Shown here: in pieces, positions 14,805 through 21,324 of the stretch
How the letters are laid out: each line of letters starts with the position of its first letter
How positions within the stretch are numbered: the first letter of the stretch is position 1
NCBI GenBank assembly: GCA_910578575.1
Contig: CAJTQP010000030.1
Coordinates: 1-27,570, forward strand
Direction: 5' to 3'
Source of the DNA: an uncultured Oscillospiraceae bacterium
GTDB taxonomy: Bacteria > Bacillota > Clostridia > Oscillospirales > Oscillospiraceae
DNA length: 27,570 nucleotides
Translations under genes and position numbers: made by a program
Notes under the pieces: model-generated
What the model was told of the DNA's origin: nothing
Seen by the model: only the letters and a program-made list of their open reading frames with translations
The model's database searches: none

Positions 14805-15542
14805 TTAGCGGCCTGCGCAGTAGGCCGCGATCGCTTGGTGGACAAACTCGGCAGTACCGTCTCCACCGGCCTGGTCGATGTTTGCCTGCATGCGGGGGTC
14901 AGAGACATATAGCTCTCCTAGCCCCTGGAGGATTTCATCGGTGCAGTGATAGTAATGGTTGGAGATGAAGTCTTGCAAGTCGGAGAGCGTCTCCTGTACG
15001 GCGGGATCCGTGGGAGAATACTGCTGCCGCCGCAGAGCGCCCAGTTGGGCAAAACGGGACAATAGCTGCTCCACAGCCTCATCCCGCTGGTTCTGGGTGA
15101 GACCTCTGCTTTTCTCCACAAATTCGGCATAGGCTTGGGTGGCGCCCCATCTCTCTTTGACTTCCTGGGTGTAGTGGTCCAGTTCTTCTCGGTTGAATGC
15201 GTGGAAATCCATTGGTTCCACTCCCTTTCGTTGTACTTCGCGGGCAAAGTGGATGAGGGTTTGGAGGTGGGCGGCTTGGAGTTCCAGCAGCTTGATCTGC
15301 TGCTCCAGAGCTTCCTGTGGGTCAAAGTCCGGTTTGTCCAACATGGCTTTGATCTCCTTCAGGGGGAAGCGCAGCTCACGAAACATGAGGATATTTTGCA
15401 GCCTGGTGAGGGCCACGTCGTCATAGAGACGATACCCCGCCTGGGTGGTCTGGCTTGGCTTGAGCAGGCCGATGGCATCGTAATGATGCAGTGTGCGCAC
15501 ACTTACCCCGGTCAGCTTGCTCATCTCGCGTACAGTTCGCAT
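14805..15542 (-). CDS. MerR-family regulator with TipAS ligand-binding domain
   Basis: The 245-residue protein has an N-terminal MerR winged helix-turn-helix: VREMSKLTGVSVRTLHHYDAIGLLKPS, AGYRLYDD. A dimerisation coiled coil follows (about 75-110), then a C-terminal helical TipAS-type domain (about 120-240). TipAS domains bind thiopeptide or other small molecules and activate transcription by twisting an over-long promoter spacer. GGAGGAGGAAGC precedes the ATG at 15542. The promoter at 15582-15612 has exactly the 19-bp spacer expected for MerR control, so self-regulation is likely. The ligand and any other targets are unknown. Confidence 0.9.
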   Translation of the reverse strand: MRTVREMSKLTGVSVRTLHHYDAIGLLKPSQTTQAGYRLYDDVALTRLQNILMFRELRFPLKEIKAMLDKPDFDPQEALEQQIKLLELQAAHLQTLIHFAREVQRKGVEPMDFHAFNREELDHYTQEVKERWGATQAYAEFVEKSRGLTQNQRDEAVEQLLSRFAQLGALRRQQYSPTDPAVQETLSDLQDFISNHYYHCTDEILQGLGELYVSDPRMQANIDQAGGDGTAEFVHQAIAAYCAGR

Positions 15543-15581
15543 GGTGCTTCCTCCTCCGGCTCCGTTTGCCCGTCTGTTTGT

Positions 15582-15612
15582 ACTCTACACTATGACGTAA
15601 GGGGAGAGTCAA
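15582..15612 (-). promoter_or_regulatory. MerR-type promoter and operator of the TipAS regulator gene
   Basis: On the minus strand TTGACT (15612-15607) and TAGAGT (15587-15582) are separated by 19 bp, the unusual spacing of MerR-activated promoters. An imperfect dyad with ACTCT (15582-15586) and AGAGT (15605-15609) spans the spacer and fits a MerR dimer site. Confidence 0.7.
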
Positions 15613-15630
15613 GGGGGAATTTTATGGCGT

Positions 15631-16158
15631 TCAAAAGGAATGAAGCATGGACGTGACGTAGTCCACCATTTCCTCCAGATCCTCCTGCATCCCATTCATG
15701 ACCCATATCTGCGCCACGGTGCGCAGAAGCCCCAGCTTACCGAACCAACTGTATAGTTCCCACATGGTTGGGTCGGGCTGGTGTTCCAAAGCTTCCCCTA
15801 CCTTGGACTGTGAGCGGCTGTTCAGGCTTTCGTCTAAAATCGAGCTTGTTTGCAGGAAGTCCGCCGGGTTGCGGGAGATTTGGTGGAAATAGAAGGACAC
15901 AAACGCCCGCCATTTTTGGGCATCCTGGGAGTGGATGGGCGGGATGGTTTCGGAGACGAAGAGCTCCGCTGCCTGCTCCGAAAGCGATTCCAGGATATCC
16001 GCAATGGACGAAAAGTGGCGGTAGAAGGAAACCCTGGCCACCTTGGCCTCCCGCACAAGGTCTGTGACGCTGATGTCGGTGAGGGGCTTTTGGCTCAGGA
16101 GTCGTAACAGAGCCTTTTCCATCTCCCGTTTCACCGAGTAGTTTTCCCGCTGGGCCAT
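15631..16158 (-). CDS. TetR-family transcriptional regulator
   Basis: The 175-residue protein has a TetR helix-turn-helix in residues about 8-55: KREMEKALLRLLSQKPLTDISVTDLVREAKVARVSFYRHFSSIADIL. A C-terminal ligand domain resembles the TetR_C_7/YfiR-like group (FYFHQISRNPADFL). The ATG at 16158 was preferred to an upstream in-frame start, because the HTH begins soon after it and a purine-rich GGGGGAAG lies 8 bases before it. It is transcribed away from a DUF6440 gene, with a 21-bp palindrome between them. The palindrome is a likely operator for this protein. The inducer is unknown. Confidence 0.85.
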   Translation of the reverse strand: MAQRENYSVKREMEKALLRLLSQKPLTDISVTDLVREAKVARVSFYRHFSSIADILESLSEQAAELFVSETIPPIHSQDAQKWRAFVSFYFHQISRNPADFLQTSSILDESLNSRSQSKVGEALEHQPDPTMWELYSWFGKLGLLRTVAQIWVMNGMQEDLEEMVDYVTSMLHSF

Positions 16159-16201
16159 GGTACATCTTCCCCCTGTCTGTGTATCATTTCTTCCTAGGCC
16201 A

Positions 16202-16229
16202 TTGCCTTTTCTGGGCAAGGCGCTATAAT
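16202..16229 (+). promoter_or_regulatory. promoter of DUF6440 copy 2
   Basis: TTGCCT (16202-16207) and TATAAT (16224-16229) have a 16-bp spacer. Transcription should begin near 16236, at the edge of the 21-bp palindrome. Confidence 0.6.
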
Positions 16230-16237
16230 GCCTCTTG

Positions 16238-16258
16238 GATGATACAGACTGTATCATC
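16238..16258. promoter_or_regulatory. 21-bp perfect palindrome, probable TetR operator
   Basis: Arms GATGATACAG (16238-16247) and CTGTATCATC (16249-16258) are exact inverted copies around a central A. It covers the -10 of the leftward tetR promoter and the start-point region of the rightward DUF6440 promoter. A second dyad, TGACA (16259-16263) with TGTCA (16271-16275), is adjacent. A degenerate half-site, CTGTGTATCAT, lies at 16177-16187 near the tetR start. Confidence 0.75.
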
Positions 16259-16276
16259 TGACAAAGAATCTGTCAA
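16248..16276 (-). promoter_or_regulatory. promoter of the TetR gene
   Basis: On the minus strand TTGACA (16276-16271) and TACAGT (16253-16248) are separated by 17 bp. The -10 lies inside the palindrome. The leader to the start codon is about 80 bases. Confidence 0.6.
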
Positions 16277-16291
16277 GAAAGGAAGAGTATA

Positions 16292-16477
16292 ATGGGCGAG
16301 AAGAAAGAACGACGCTTTGACATGTCTGGGGTGCAGCAGTCGGGAGCGGGGCTGACATCAGTGATTACGGACCGGGAAACAGGGGTGCAGTACCTGCTGG
16401 CGGTGAGCCCCAACCTGGGCTCCGGCATGACGGTGCTGGTAGACCGGGAGGGAAAGCCCCTGCGCAGTGAGGATTGA
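16292..16477 (+). CDS. DUF6440 family small protein (copy 2)
   Basis: The 61-residue protein has RRFD...VITDRETGVQYLL...GSGMTVLVDREGKPL, matching the DUF6440 pattern seen at 5613-5798. The copies share the DRETGVxYL core and the final D-x-x-G-x element, but diverge between. AAGGAAGAG precedes the ATG at 16292. No membrane segment is visible. Divergence from a tetR gene across a perfect palindrome suggests it is repressed by that regulator. The function is unknown to me. Confidence 0.78.
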   Translation: MGEKKERRFDMSGVQQSGAGLTSVITDRETGVQYLLAVSPNLGSGMTVLVDREGKPLRSED

Positions 16478-16497
16478 CGGCGAAGGGCACCTTGCCC

Positions 16498-16552
16498 ATG
16501 GAAACAGGCCCTGGAACCGGGAGAACCGGTCCAGGGCCTGTTTCCATTGTTT
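16498..16552. terminator. long bidirectional hairpin between DUF6440 copy 2 and trxA
   Basis: A 17-bp outer stem (16498-16514 with 16531-16547; includes TGGAAACAGG and CCTGTTTCCA) carries an inner 5-bp extension. TTGTTT follows on the plus strand. It separates two convergent genes, so it probably terminates both, although the T tract is weak. Confidence 0.75.
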
Positions 16553-16574
16553 AGAGGTAGGGGGAACGGGGGCA

Positions 16575-16880
16575 TCAGGACAGGAAGCTTTCCAACTCTT
16601 CCTTGGTCCGGACGCCCACGGACACATCCACAGGCTCCCCGTCCCGGAACAGCACCAGGGTGGGGATGGCGGAGACGTGGAACTGTTGGGCCAGCTCCGG
16701 GGCCTCATCCACATTGACCTTGGCAAAGGTGATTTCGGGATGTTCCTGGGAGAGCTCCTCCACCACCGGGGAAAGCATGTGGCAGGGACCGCACCAGGAC
16801 GCCCAGAAGTCCACCAGGACGGGGGTGGTGCCGGAGACCTGTTGGGAAAAATTCTCTTGGTTGAGGGGCATGACAGACAT
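16575..16880 (-). CDS. trxA: thioredoxin
   Basis: The 101-residue protein has the classic fold signature VLVDFWASWCGPCHMLSPVVEEL. The redox pair is Cys30 and Cys33 in WCGPC, with VDEAPELAQQFHVSAIPTLVLF containing the cis-proline. It reduces disulfides in the cytoplasm, with thioredoxin reductase elsewhere. AAAGGAG lies 10 bases before the ATG. It is a single gene facing the long hairpin at 16498-16552. Several trx genes are usual in Clostridia, so the name trxA indicates family rather than unique identity. Confidence 0.93.
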   Translation of the reverse strand: MSVMPLNQENFSQQVSGTTPVLVDFWASWCGPCHMLSPVVEELSQEHPEITFAKVNVDEAPELAQQFHVSAIPTLVLFRDGEPVDVSVGVRTKEELESFLS

Positions 16881-16922
16881 GGTTCAACACTCCTTTTGCA
16901 GCGATTCTTTTTCTTAAGGATA

Positions 16923-17009
16923 CCCAAAACTTTGGGAAAATACTGTGATGTGGTCACACAAGGGGAAGAAAATACGCCATGTCCCATGAATTTTAGGGCC
17001 GGGACATGG
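16923..17009. promoter_or_regulatory. cluster of dyads in the trxA-tspO divergent intergenic region
   Basis: Three inverted repeats lie in the 191-base gap: CCCAAA with TTTGGG (16923-16936); TGTGA with TCACA across 5 bases (16944-16958); and CCATGTCCC with GGGACATGG (16977-16985 and 17001-17009). The second resembles CRP/FNR-type or Rex-type sites, but its spacing is one base short of the CRP pattern. No convincing promoter pair was found for either gene. Confidence 0.35.
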
Positions 17010-17071
17010 GGAACGCGGTACCGTTGTATGATTTCTGTCCACAGCGCATATCCTATTCCCGGTGATACGCA

Positions 17072-17542
17072 ATGAAAAACAAGTGGAAATCTTACCTGGG
17101 CTGGGTCCTGTTCACAGAGGCGGTGGGGGCTCTGGCCGGTTGGCTCACCAGAGATGGGGCGGAGTTTTACCGCACCCAGGTGGAGCAGCCCCCGCTCTCA
17201 CCTCCTAGCATGGTGTTCCCCATTGTCTGGACGATTTTATTTCTATTGATGGGCGTGGGGATGGCACGGGTGCAGAATACGCCCCCCTCCGCGGCCCGCG
17301 CCTTGAGCCTGCGGATCTTTCTGGTTCAGCTGGCCTTCAACTTCTGCTGGAGCATCATCTTTTTCAATTTCCGGGGCTATGGGGTGGCCTTTGTGTGGCT
17401 GTTGGTGCTTTGGGTGCTGATTTTGTGGATGATCCACAGCTTCCGTAAGCTGGACCCCACAGCCGCCTGGCTGCAACTGCCTTACCTGATTTGGGTGAGC
17501 TTCGCCGGGTATTTGAATCTTGGGGTGTGGCTGTTGAACTGA
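17072..17542 (+). CDS. tspO: TspO/MBR family membrane protein
   Basis: The 156-residue protein has five hydrophobic segments and the family motifs QPPLSPPSMVFPIVWTILFLLMGVGMARV, FNFCWSIIFF and PYLIWVSFAGYLNLGVWLLN. Tryptophan and aromatic content is high, as usual for TspO. These membrane proteins bind porphyrins and related ligands and affect tetrapyrrole handling or stress signalling in bacteria. The Shine-Dalgarno site is weak (CGGTGA). It ends 19 bases before the -35 of the cobalamin operon and no terminator separates them. A link with tetrapyrrole metabolism is therefore suggestive but unproven. Confidence 0.9.
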   Translation: MKNKWKSYLGWVLFTEAVGALAGWLTRDGAEFYRTQVEQPPLSPPSMVFPIVWTILFLLMGVGMARVQNTPPSAARALSLRIFLVQLAFNFCWSIIFFNFRGYGVAFVWLLVLWVLILWMIHSFRKLDPTAAWLQLPYLIWVSFAGYLNLGVWLLN

Positions 17543-17561
17543 GTAAAAAAGCGCTTCCCCA

Positions 17562-17591
17562 TTGACAGGGGGCCGCCCTGTTCCGTATAAT
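17562..17591 (+). promoter_or_regulatory. promoter of the cobalamin operon with an internal palindrome
   Basis: TTGACA (17562-17567) and TATAAT (17586-17591) are perfect hexamers with an 18-bp spacer. Between and overlapping them is the dyad ACAGGG (17565-17570) with CCCTGT (17576-17581), placed as a repressor site would be. Confidence 0.82.
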
Positions 17592-17645
17592 GTACCACAG
17601 ACAGAGAGAATAGCTGTCCCGGTATTGCAGTCCTTCGTTAGATGC

Positions 17646-17687
17646 AGAGAGGTCATGCTCGACTGGCGTGGCCTCTCTTTCCTTTTT
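17646..17687 (+). terminator. leader terminator (attenuator) in front of cbiD
   Basis: A 13-bp stem (17646-17658 with 17666-17678, two G-U pairs, 7-base loop) includes AGAGAGG and CCTCTCT, followed by TTTCCTTTTT. It lies about 48 bases after the predicted transcription start and before the cbiD coding sequence, so all cob transcription must read through it. No B12-box (GCCACTG) or other known riboswitch is visible in the short leader. Confidence 0.75.
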
Positions 17688-17708
17688 CCGCTGGATGGGG
17701 GTGGCTTT

Positions 17709-18848
17709 GTGGGCTTTGAATACAGGGTGCGTTGCGGGCAGAAGCAGCTTCGCTGTGGCTATACCACCGGTACCTGCGCTGCCCTAGCCGCTGTCGGTGC
17801 CGCCCACCTGCTGTTGACAGGGGAGCGTTTGGCAAAGCTCTCCCTGGTGACCCCGGCGGGGATTCCCATAGAACTGCCGCCTGAGGCGCTTTCCATGGAG
17901 GGAAGCGCCGCCCGCTGCGCTGTGGTGAAGGACAGTGGCGATGACCCGGACGTGACCAACGGCCTTTCCATCGTGGCCACGGTGTCCCGAACCCAGGAGG
18001 GGATCCACATCGACGGCGGCGAAGGGGTGGGCCGGGTGACCAAGCCGGGGCTGGACCAGCCCGTAGGGGCGGCGGCCATCAACCGGGTGCCGAGGGAGAT
18101 GATCCGCCGGCAGGTCCAGCGGGTATGCGCCGAGGTGGGCTATGCCGGTGGCCTGCGGGTGGTGATCTCCATTCCCGGTGGGGCGGAGGTGGCGAAACGA
18201 AGCTTCAACGCCGCTTTGGGCATTGTGGGTGGACTGTCCATATTGGGCACCTCCGGTATCGTGGAGCCCATGAGCCAGGGGGCCATTGTGGACACCATTG
18301 CCCTGAAGCAGCGGCAGGCTGCGGCGTTGGGGGCCACCCGCCTGATCTTGACGCCGGGAAACTATGGCATGGACTACCTGGAGCAAAACGGACTGCTGTT
18401 TTCTGACGTACCGGTGGTGAAGTGTTCCAACTTCATCGGGGACGCTTTGGATATCGCCGCTGGCTTGGGCTTTCAACAGCTGCTGCTGGTGGGGCACATT
18501 GGCAAGCTGGTGAAGCTGGCGGGGGGGATCATGAACACCCATTCCCGCTGGGGGGACTGTCGGGGGGAGCTGTTTTGCGCCCACGCAGCCGTTCAGGGGG
18601 CGGACCGGGCCACCTGCCAGGCCTTGATGGGGGCCCCTACGACAGATGCCTGCATTGCGATCCTAGAAGCGGCGGGCCTCCGGGCCCCGGTGCTGGCAAG
18701 CCTGACGGAGGCGATTCAGCGGCAGTTGACCCGCCGGGCTGCCGGGGCCTTCACGGTGGGAGCCCTGCTGTTTTCCAACCAATACGGCCGATTGGGGACC
18801 ACCCAGGAGGCAAAGGAGCTGTTGGCCCAATGGAACGAGATCACATGA
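17709..18848 (+). CDS. cbiD: cobalt-precorrin-5B C1-methyltransferase
   Basis: The 379-residue protein is CbiD: LRCGYTTGTCAALAA near the N-terminus, VVKDSGDDPDVTNG, and GGxSILGTSGIVEPMS, with later VGHIGKLVKLAGG and NTHSRWGD. It methylates C1 of cobalt-precorrin-5B with SAM in the oxygen-independent cobalamin route. The GTG at 17709 is proposed because it gives the usual N-terminal length and GGGGGTGG lies just upstream. The in-frame ATG at 17655 falls inside the leader terminator and would add 18 residues. A 25-codon frame (ATG 17642) crosses the terminator and overlaps the GTG start. First gene of the cob operon. Confidence 0.88.
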   Translation: MGFEYRVRCGQKQLRCGYTTGTCAALAAVGAAHLLLTGERLAKLSLVTPAGIPIELPPEALSMEGSAARCAVVKDSGDDPDVTNGLSIVATVSRTQEGIHIDGGEGVGRVTKPGLDQPVGAAAINRVPREMIRRQVQRVCAEVGYAGGLRVVISIPGGAEVAKRSFNAALGIVGGLSILGTSGIVEPMSQGAIVDTIALKQRQAAALGATRLILTPGNYGMDYLEQNGLLFSDVPVVKCSNFIGDALDIAAGLGFQQLLLVGHIGKLVKLAGGIMNTHSRWGDCRGELFCAHAAVQGADRATCQALMGAPTTDACIAILEAAGLRAPVLASLTEAIQRQLTRRAAGAFTVGALLFSNQYGRLGTTQEAKELLAQWNEIT

Positions 18849-19546
18849 CCCCTGGTATTTTTTACGGCGTGGGGGTGGGTCCAGGGGACCCGGAGCTGTT
18901 GACCTTGCAGGCGGTGCGCCTGTTGGAGCGCTGCCCGGTGATTGCCGCCCCCCAGACCAGGGACGGGGGGATGTTGGCCCTGGAGATCGCCCGTCAGGCA
19001 GTGGACCTGTCAGGGAAGATCATTTTGCCCCTGCACTTCTCCATGTCGCCAGACCCGGAGAAACGGCGGCAGGCCCACCAGGCCGCCGGGGAGGAAGTGC
19101 GCAGCTATCTGGAGCAGGGCCAGGATGTGGCCATGCTGAACCTGGGGGATGTGTCCATTTATGCCAGTTATCAGTATTTGATGGAACTGTTGAAGGCCCA
19201 GGGCTATGAGACACGCATGGTTCCCGGCGTGCCCAGCTTTTGCGCAGTGGCGGCGAAGTTGGGGATGAGCCTGACGGAGATGGACCAACCCCTGCAACTG
19301 CTCCCCGGAAGTGGGCTGACAGGGGAGAGCTTGCGGGAGCAGTTGGCCCGTCCTGGGACAAAGGTGCTGATGAAATCCGGGCGGCAACTGCCAAAGGTCC
19401 TGTCTACCTTGGAGGAGATGGAACTGCTCAAACGCAGCGCCATGGTCTGTGACTGTGGCTTGCCCCAGGAACAGGTTTTTTTGCAGATAGACCGGGAGAC
19501 ACTTCCAGAGGATATGGGCTATTTTACCACCATCGTCGTGGGATAG
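18845..19546 (+). CDS. cbiL: cobalt-precorrin-2 C20-methyltransferase
   Basis: The 233-residue SAM-dependent tetrapyrrole methyltransferase starts with GIFYGVGVGPGDPELLTLQAVRLLERCPVIAAPQ, typical of CbiL/CobI. It also has LNLGDVSIYASYQYL, VPGVPSFCAVAA and MKSGRQLP. It adds the C20 methyl to (cobalt-)precorrin-2. The ATG at 18845 overlaps the cbiD stop (ATGA). An in-frame ATG at 18830, with GGAG 11 bases upstream, is an alternative giving five more residues. It belongs to the class III methyltransferase family, as do cbiF, cbiH and cbiE in this operon. Confidence 0.9.
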   Translation: MTPGIFYGVGVGPGDPELLTLQAVRLLERCPVIAAPQTRDGGMLALEIARQAVDLSGKIILPLHFSMSPDPEKRRQAHQAAGEEVRSYLEQGQDVAMLNLGDVSIYASYQYLMELLKAQGYETRMVPGVPSFCAVAAKLGMSLTEMDQPLQLLPGSGLTGESLREQLARPGTKVLMKSGRQLPKVLSTLEEMELLKRSAMVCDCGLPQEQVFLQIDRETLPEDMGYFTTIVVG

Positions 19547-19561
19547 ATTGAGAGGCCGAGT

Positions 19562-20329
19562 ATGATACATTTTGTGGGTGCCGGGCCCGGTGCGCCGGAC
19601 CTGATTACCCTCCGGGGGGCAAAGCTGTTGGGGGAGGCGGACTGTGTGATTTACGCAGGCAGCCTGGTGAACCCGGCGCTTTTGGACCTGACCCGTGAGG
19701 GCTGCCTGTGCTATAACAGTGCGGAGATGACCTTGGAAGAGGTGCTCTCTGTGATGAAGGAGATGGAGGGGGCGGGCAAGACCACTGTGCGCCTCCATAC
19801 CGGGGACCCCAGCGTCTATGGGGCCATCCGGGAACAGATGGACGCCTTGGAGGCGGAGAACATCGCCTACGATACCGTCCCCGGCGTATCCAGCTTTTGC
19901 GGGGCCGCCGCTGCCTTAGGGGAGGAGTACACCCTGCCCGGCGTGAGCCAGAGTGTGATCCTCACCCGCATTGCCGGGCGGACCCCGGTGCCGGAGGGGG
20001 AGCGGCTGGAGCTGTTGGCAACCCACGGGGCCAGCATGGTCCTCTTCCTCTCAGCGGGGATGCTTCCCCAGGTCCAGGCCGCCTTGTTGGAGGGGGCCTA
20101 TACCGAGGATACCCCGGCAGCACTGGTGTATAAGGCCACCTGGCCGGAGGAACGCCTGCTGCGCTGCACCGTGGGCACCCTGGCCCAGCGGGGGGCGGAG
20201 GCGGAGATCAACAAGACGGCCCTGGTGCTGGTGGGAGAGTTTTTGTCTCACTCCCAAGAGGGCTACCAGCGCAGTAAGCTCTACGACCCCAGCTTTACCA
20301 CGGGGTATCGGAAGGGGACCGCGCCATGA
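19562..20329 (+). CDS. cbiF: cobalt-precorrin-4 C11-methyltransferase
   Basis: The 255-residue protein has HFVGAGPGAPDLITLRGAKLLGEADCVIYAGSLV, LHTGDPSVYGAIREQM, VPGVSSFCGAAAAL and TRIAGRTPVPEGE, the standard CbiF/CobM set. It methylates C11 of cobalt-precorrin-4. A short 15-base gap separates it from cbiL, with GAGAGG upstream. Its stop overlaps the cbiG start. The sequence is complete, with no missing motifs. Confidence 0.93.
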   Translation: MIHFVGAGPGAPDLITLRGAKLLGEADCVIYAGSLVNPALLDLTREGCLCYNSAEMTLEEVLSVMKEMEGAGKTTVRLHTGDPSVYGAIREQMDALEAENIAYDTVPGVSSFCGAAAALGEEYTLPGVSQSVILTRIAGRTPVPEGERLELLATHGASMVLFLSAGMLPQVQAALLEGAYTEDTPAALVYKATWPEERLLRCTVGTLAQRGAEAEINKTALVLVGEFLSHSQEGYQRSKLYDPSFTTGYRKGTAP

Positions 20330-21324
20330 AGCTGTCCGTTCTCTCCTTCACAGACCGGGGACAGGCCCTGGCCCAACGGCTTTCCGAAGCCTTGGGGGGG
20401 ACAGCCTGGCGTTGTAACGCCCCCCTGAACTTACGGGACTGGACCAGCCAGCGCTTTCAGGATAGCCAGGCCCTGGTGTATGTGGGGGCGGTAGGCATTG
20501 CGGTGCGGGCCATTGCCCCCCACCTGGAGAGCAAGACCAAGGACCCCGCTGTGGTGGCGGTGGATGAGAGGGGGAACTATGCCATCCCCCTGGCCTCCGG
20601 CCACCTGGGGGGGGCCAACGACCTGGCCCGGCGGATCGCCAAGCTCTGCGGCGGTGTGGCGGTGATCACCACCGCCACGGATGTGAACGGCGTGTTTTCT
20701 GTAGACGCCTGGGCACGGCACCAAAACTGCCGGGTTTGTAACCCGGAGGGGATCAAGGCCGTTGCGTCCAAGTGCCTGGCGGGGGAAACGGTCTCCTTGT
20801 CCAGCGATTGGCCGGTGAAGGGAGTACCGCCGGAGGGGGTCTGCCTGACCGGTGCGGCGGACGCTATGGTGCGGCTTTCCCTTCGGAGAGAGGACAGGCA
20901 GGGAATCTTGCGCCTGGTGCCTCGAATCCTAGTGCTGGGTGTGGGGTGCCGTCGGGGAACGACTGCCGGTACCTTGGAGCGTGTTCTAGGCGAACTGGTG
21001 GAGGCAAGGGGAATCGAACCCCAAGGAATCTACGCTGGTGCCAGCATTGACTTGAAAAAAGACGAGGGGGGCTTGGTGGAATTTTGCGCGGCCCACGGTT
21101 GGCCCTTGGAGACCTTTTCTGCCCAAGCGCTCCGGGCTGTGACCGGGGACTTTACCGCTTCCCCCTTTGTGGAACAGGTGACCGGGGTGGACAACGTGTG
21201 TGAGCGCAGCGCGGTCCTGGCCAGCGGGGGGACGCTGGTGGAGAAGAAGTATGCGGCCCAGGGCGTGACCCTGGCCCTGGCAGCGAGACCCTATACGCCG
21301 GATTGGAGATGGACGGATGAATAA
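20326..21324 (+). CDS. cbiG: cobalt-precorrin-5A hydrolase
   Basis: The 332-residue protein has the CbiG N-terminal domain (VYVGAVGIAVRAIAPHLESKTKDPAVVAVDERGNYAIPLASGHLGGANDLAR), with TTATDVNGVFSVDAWA. The C-terminal domain has ILVLGVGCRRGT and ASIDLKKDEGGL. It opens the delta-lactone of cobalt-precorrin-5A, releasing acetaldehyde and contracting the ring. This is diagnostic of the anaerobic cobalamin pathway. It overlaps cbiF by 4 bases and cbiH by 8 bases. On the opposite strand, 20996-21022 resembles a tRNA 3' end by chance. Confidence 0.93.
   Translation: MKLSVLSFTDRGQALAQRLSEALGGTAWRCNAPLNLRDWTSQRFQDSQALVYVGAVGIAVRAIAPHLESKTKDPAVVAVDERGNYAIPLASGHLGGANDLARRIAKLCGGVAVITTATDVNGVFSVDAWARHQNCRVCNPEGIKAVASKCLAGETVSLSSDWPVKGVPPEGVCLTGAADAMVRLSLRREDRQGILRLVPRILVLGVGCRRGTTAGTLERVLGELVEARGIEPQGIYAGASIDLKKDEGGLVEFCAAHGWPLETFSAQALRAVTGDFTASPFVEQVTGVDNVCERSAVLASGGTLVEKKYAAQGVTLALAARPYTPDWRWTDE

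Noticed and set aside
16288..16293. TATAAT overlapping the DUF6440 copy 2 start codon
   Set aside because: It overlaps the ATG itself, would give a transcript without a ribosome binding site, and has no suitable -35 at 16-18 bp. The promoter at 16202-16229 is preferred.
17592..17708. Search for a cobalamin riboswitch ahead of cbiD
   Set aside because: The B12-box and other conserved segments are missing, and fewer than 50 bases separate the start point from the terminator. Only the terminator is reported.
20996..21022. Minus-strand sequence resembling a tRNA T-arm, acceptor strand and CCA end (GGGGTTCGATTCCCC then TGCCTCCACCA) inside cbiG
   Set aside because: No matching 5' acceptor strand, D-arm or anticodon arm is found in the expected 50-60 bases, and the codons fit the conserved CbiG protein. 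It is treated as chance similarity rather than a tRNA or attachment site.
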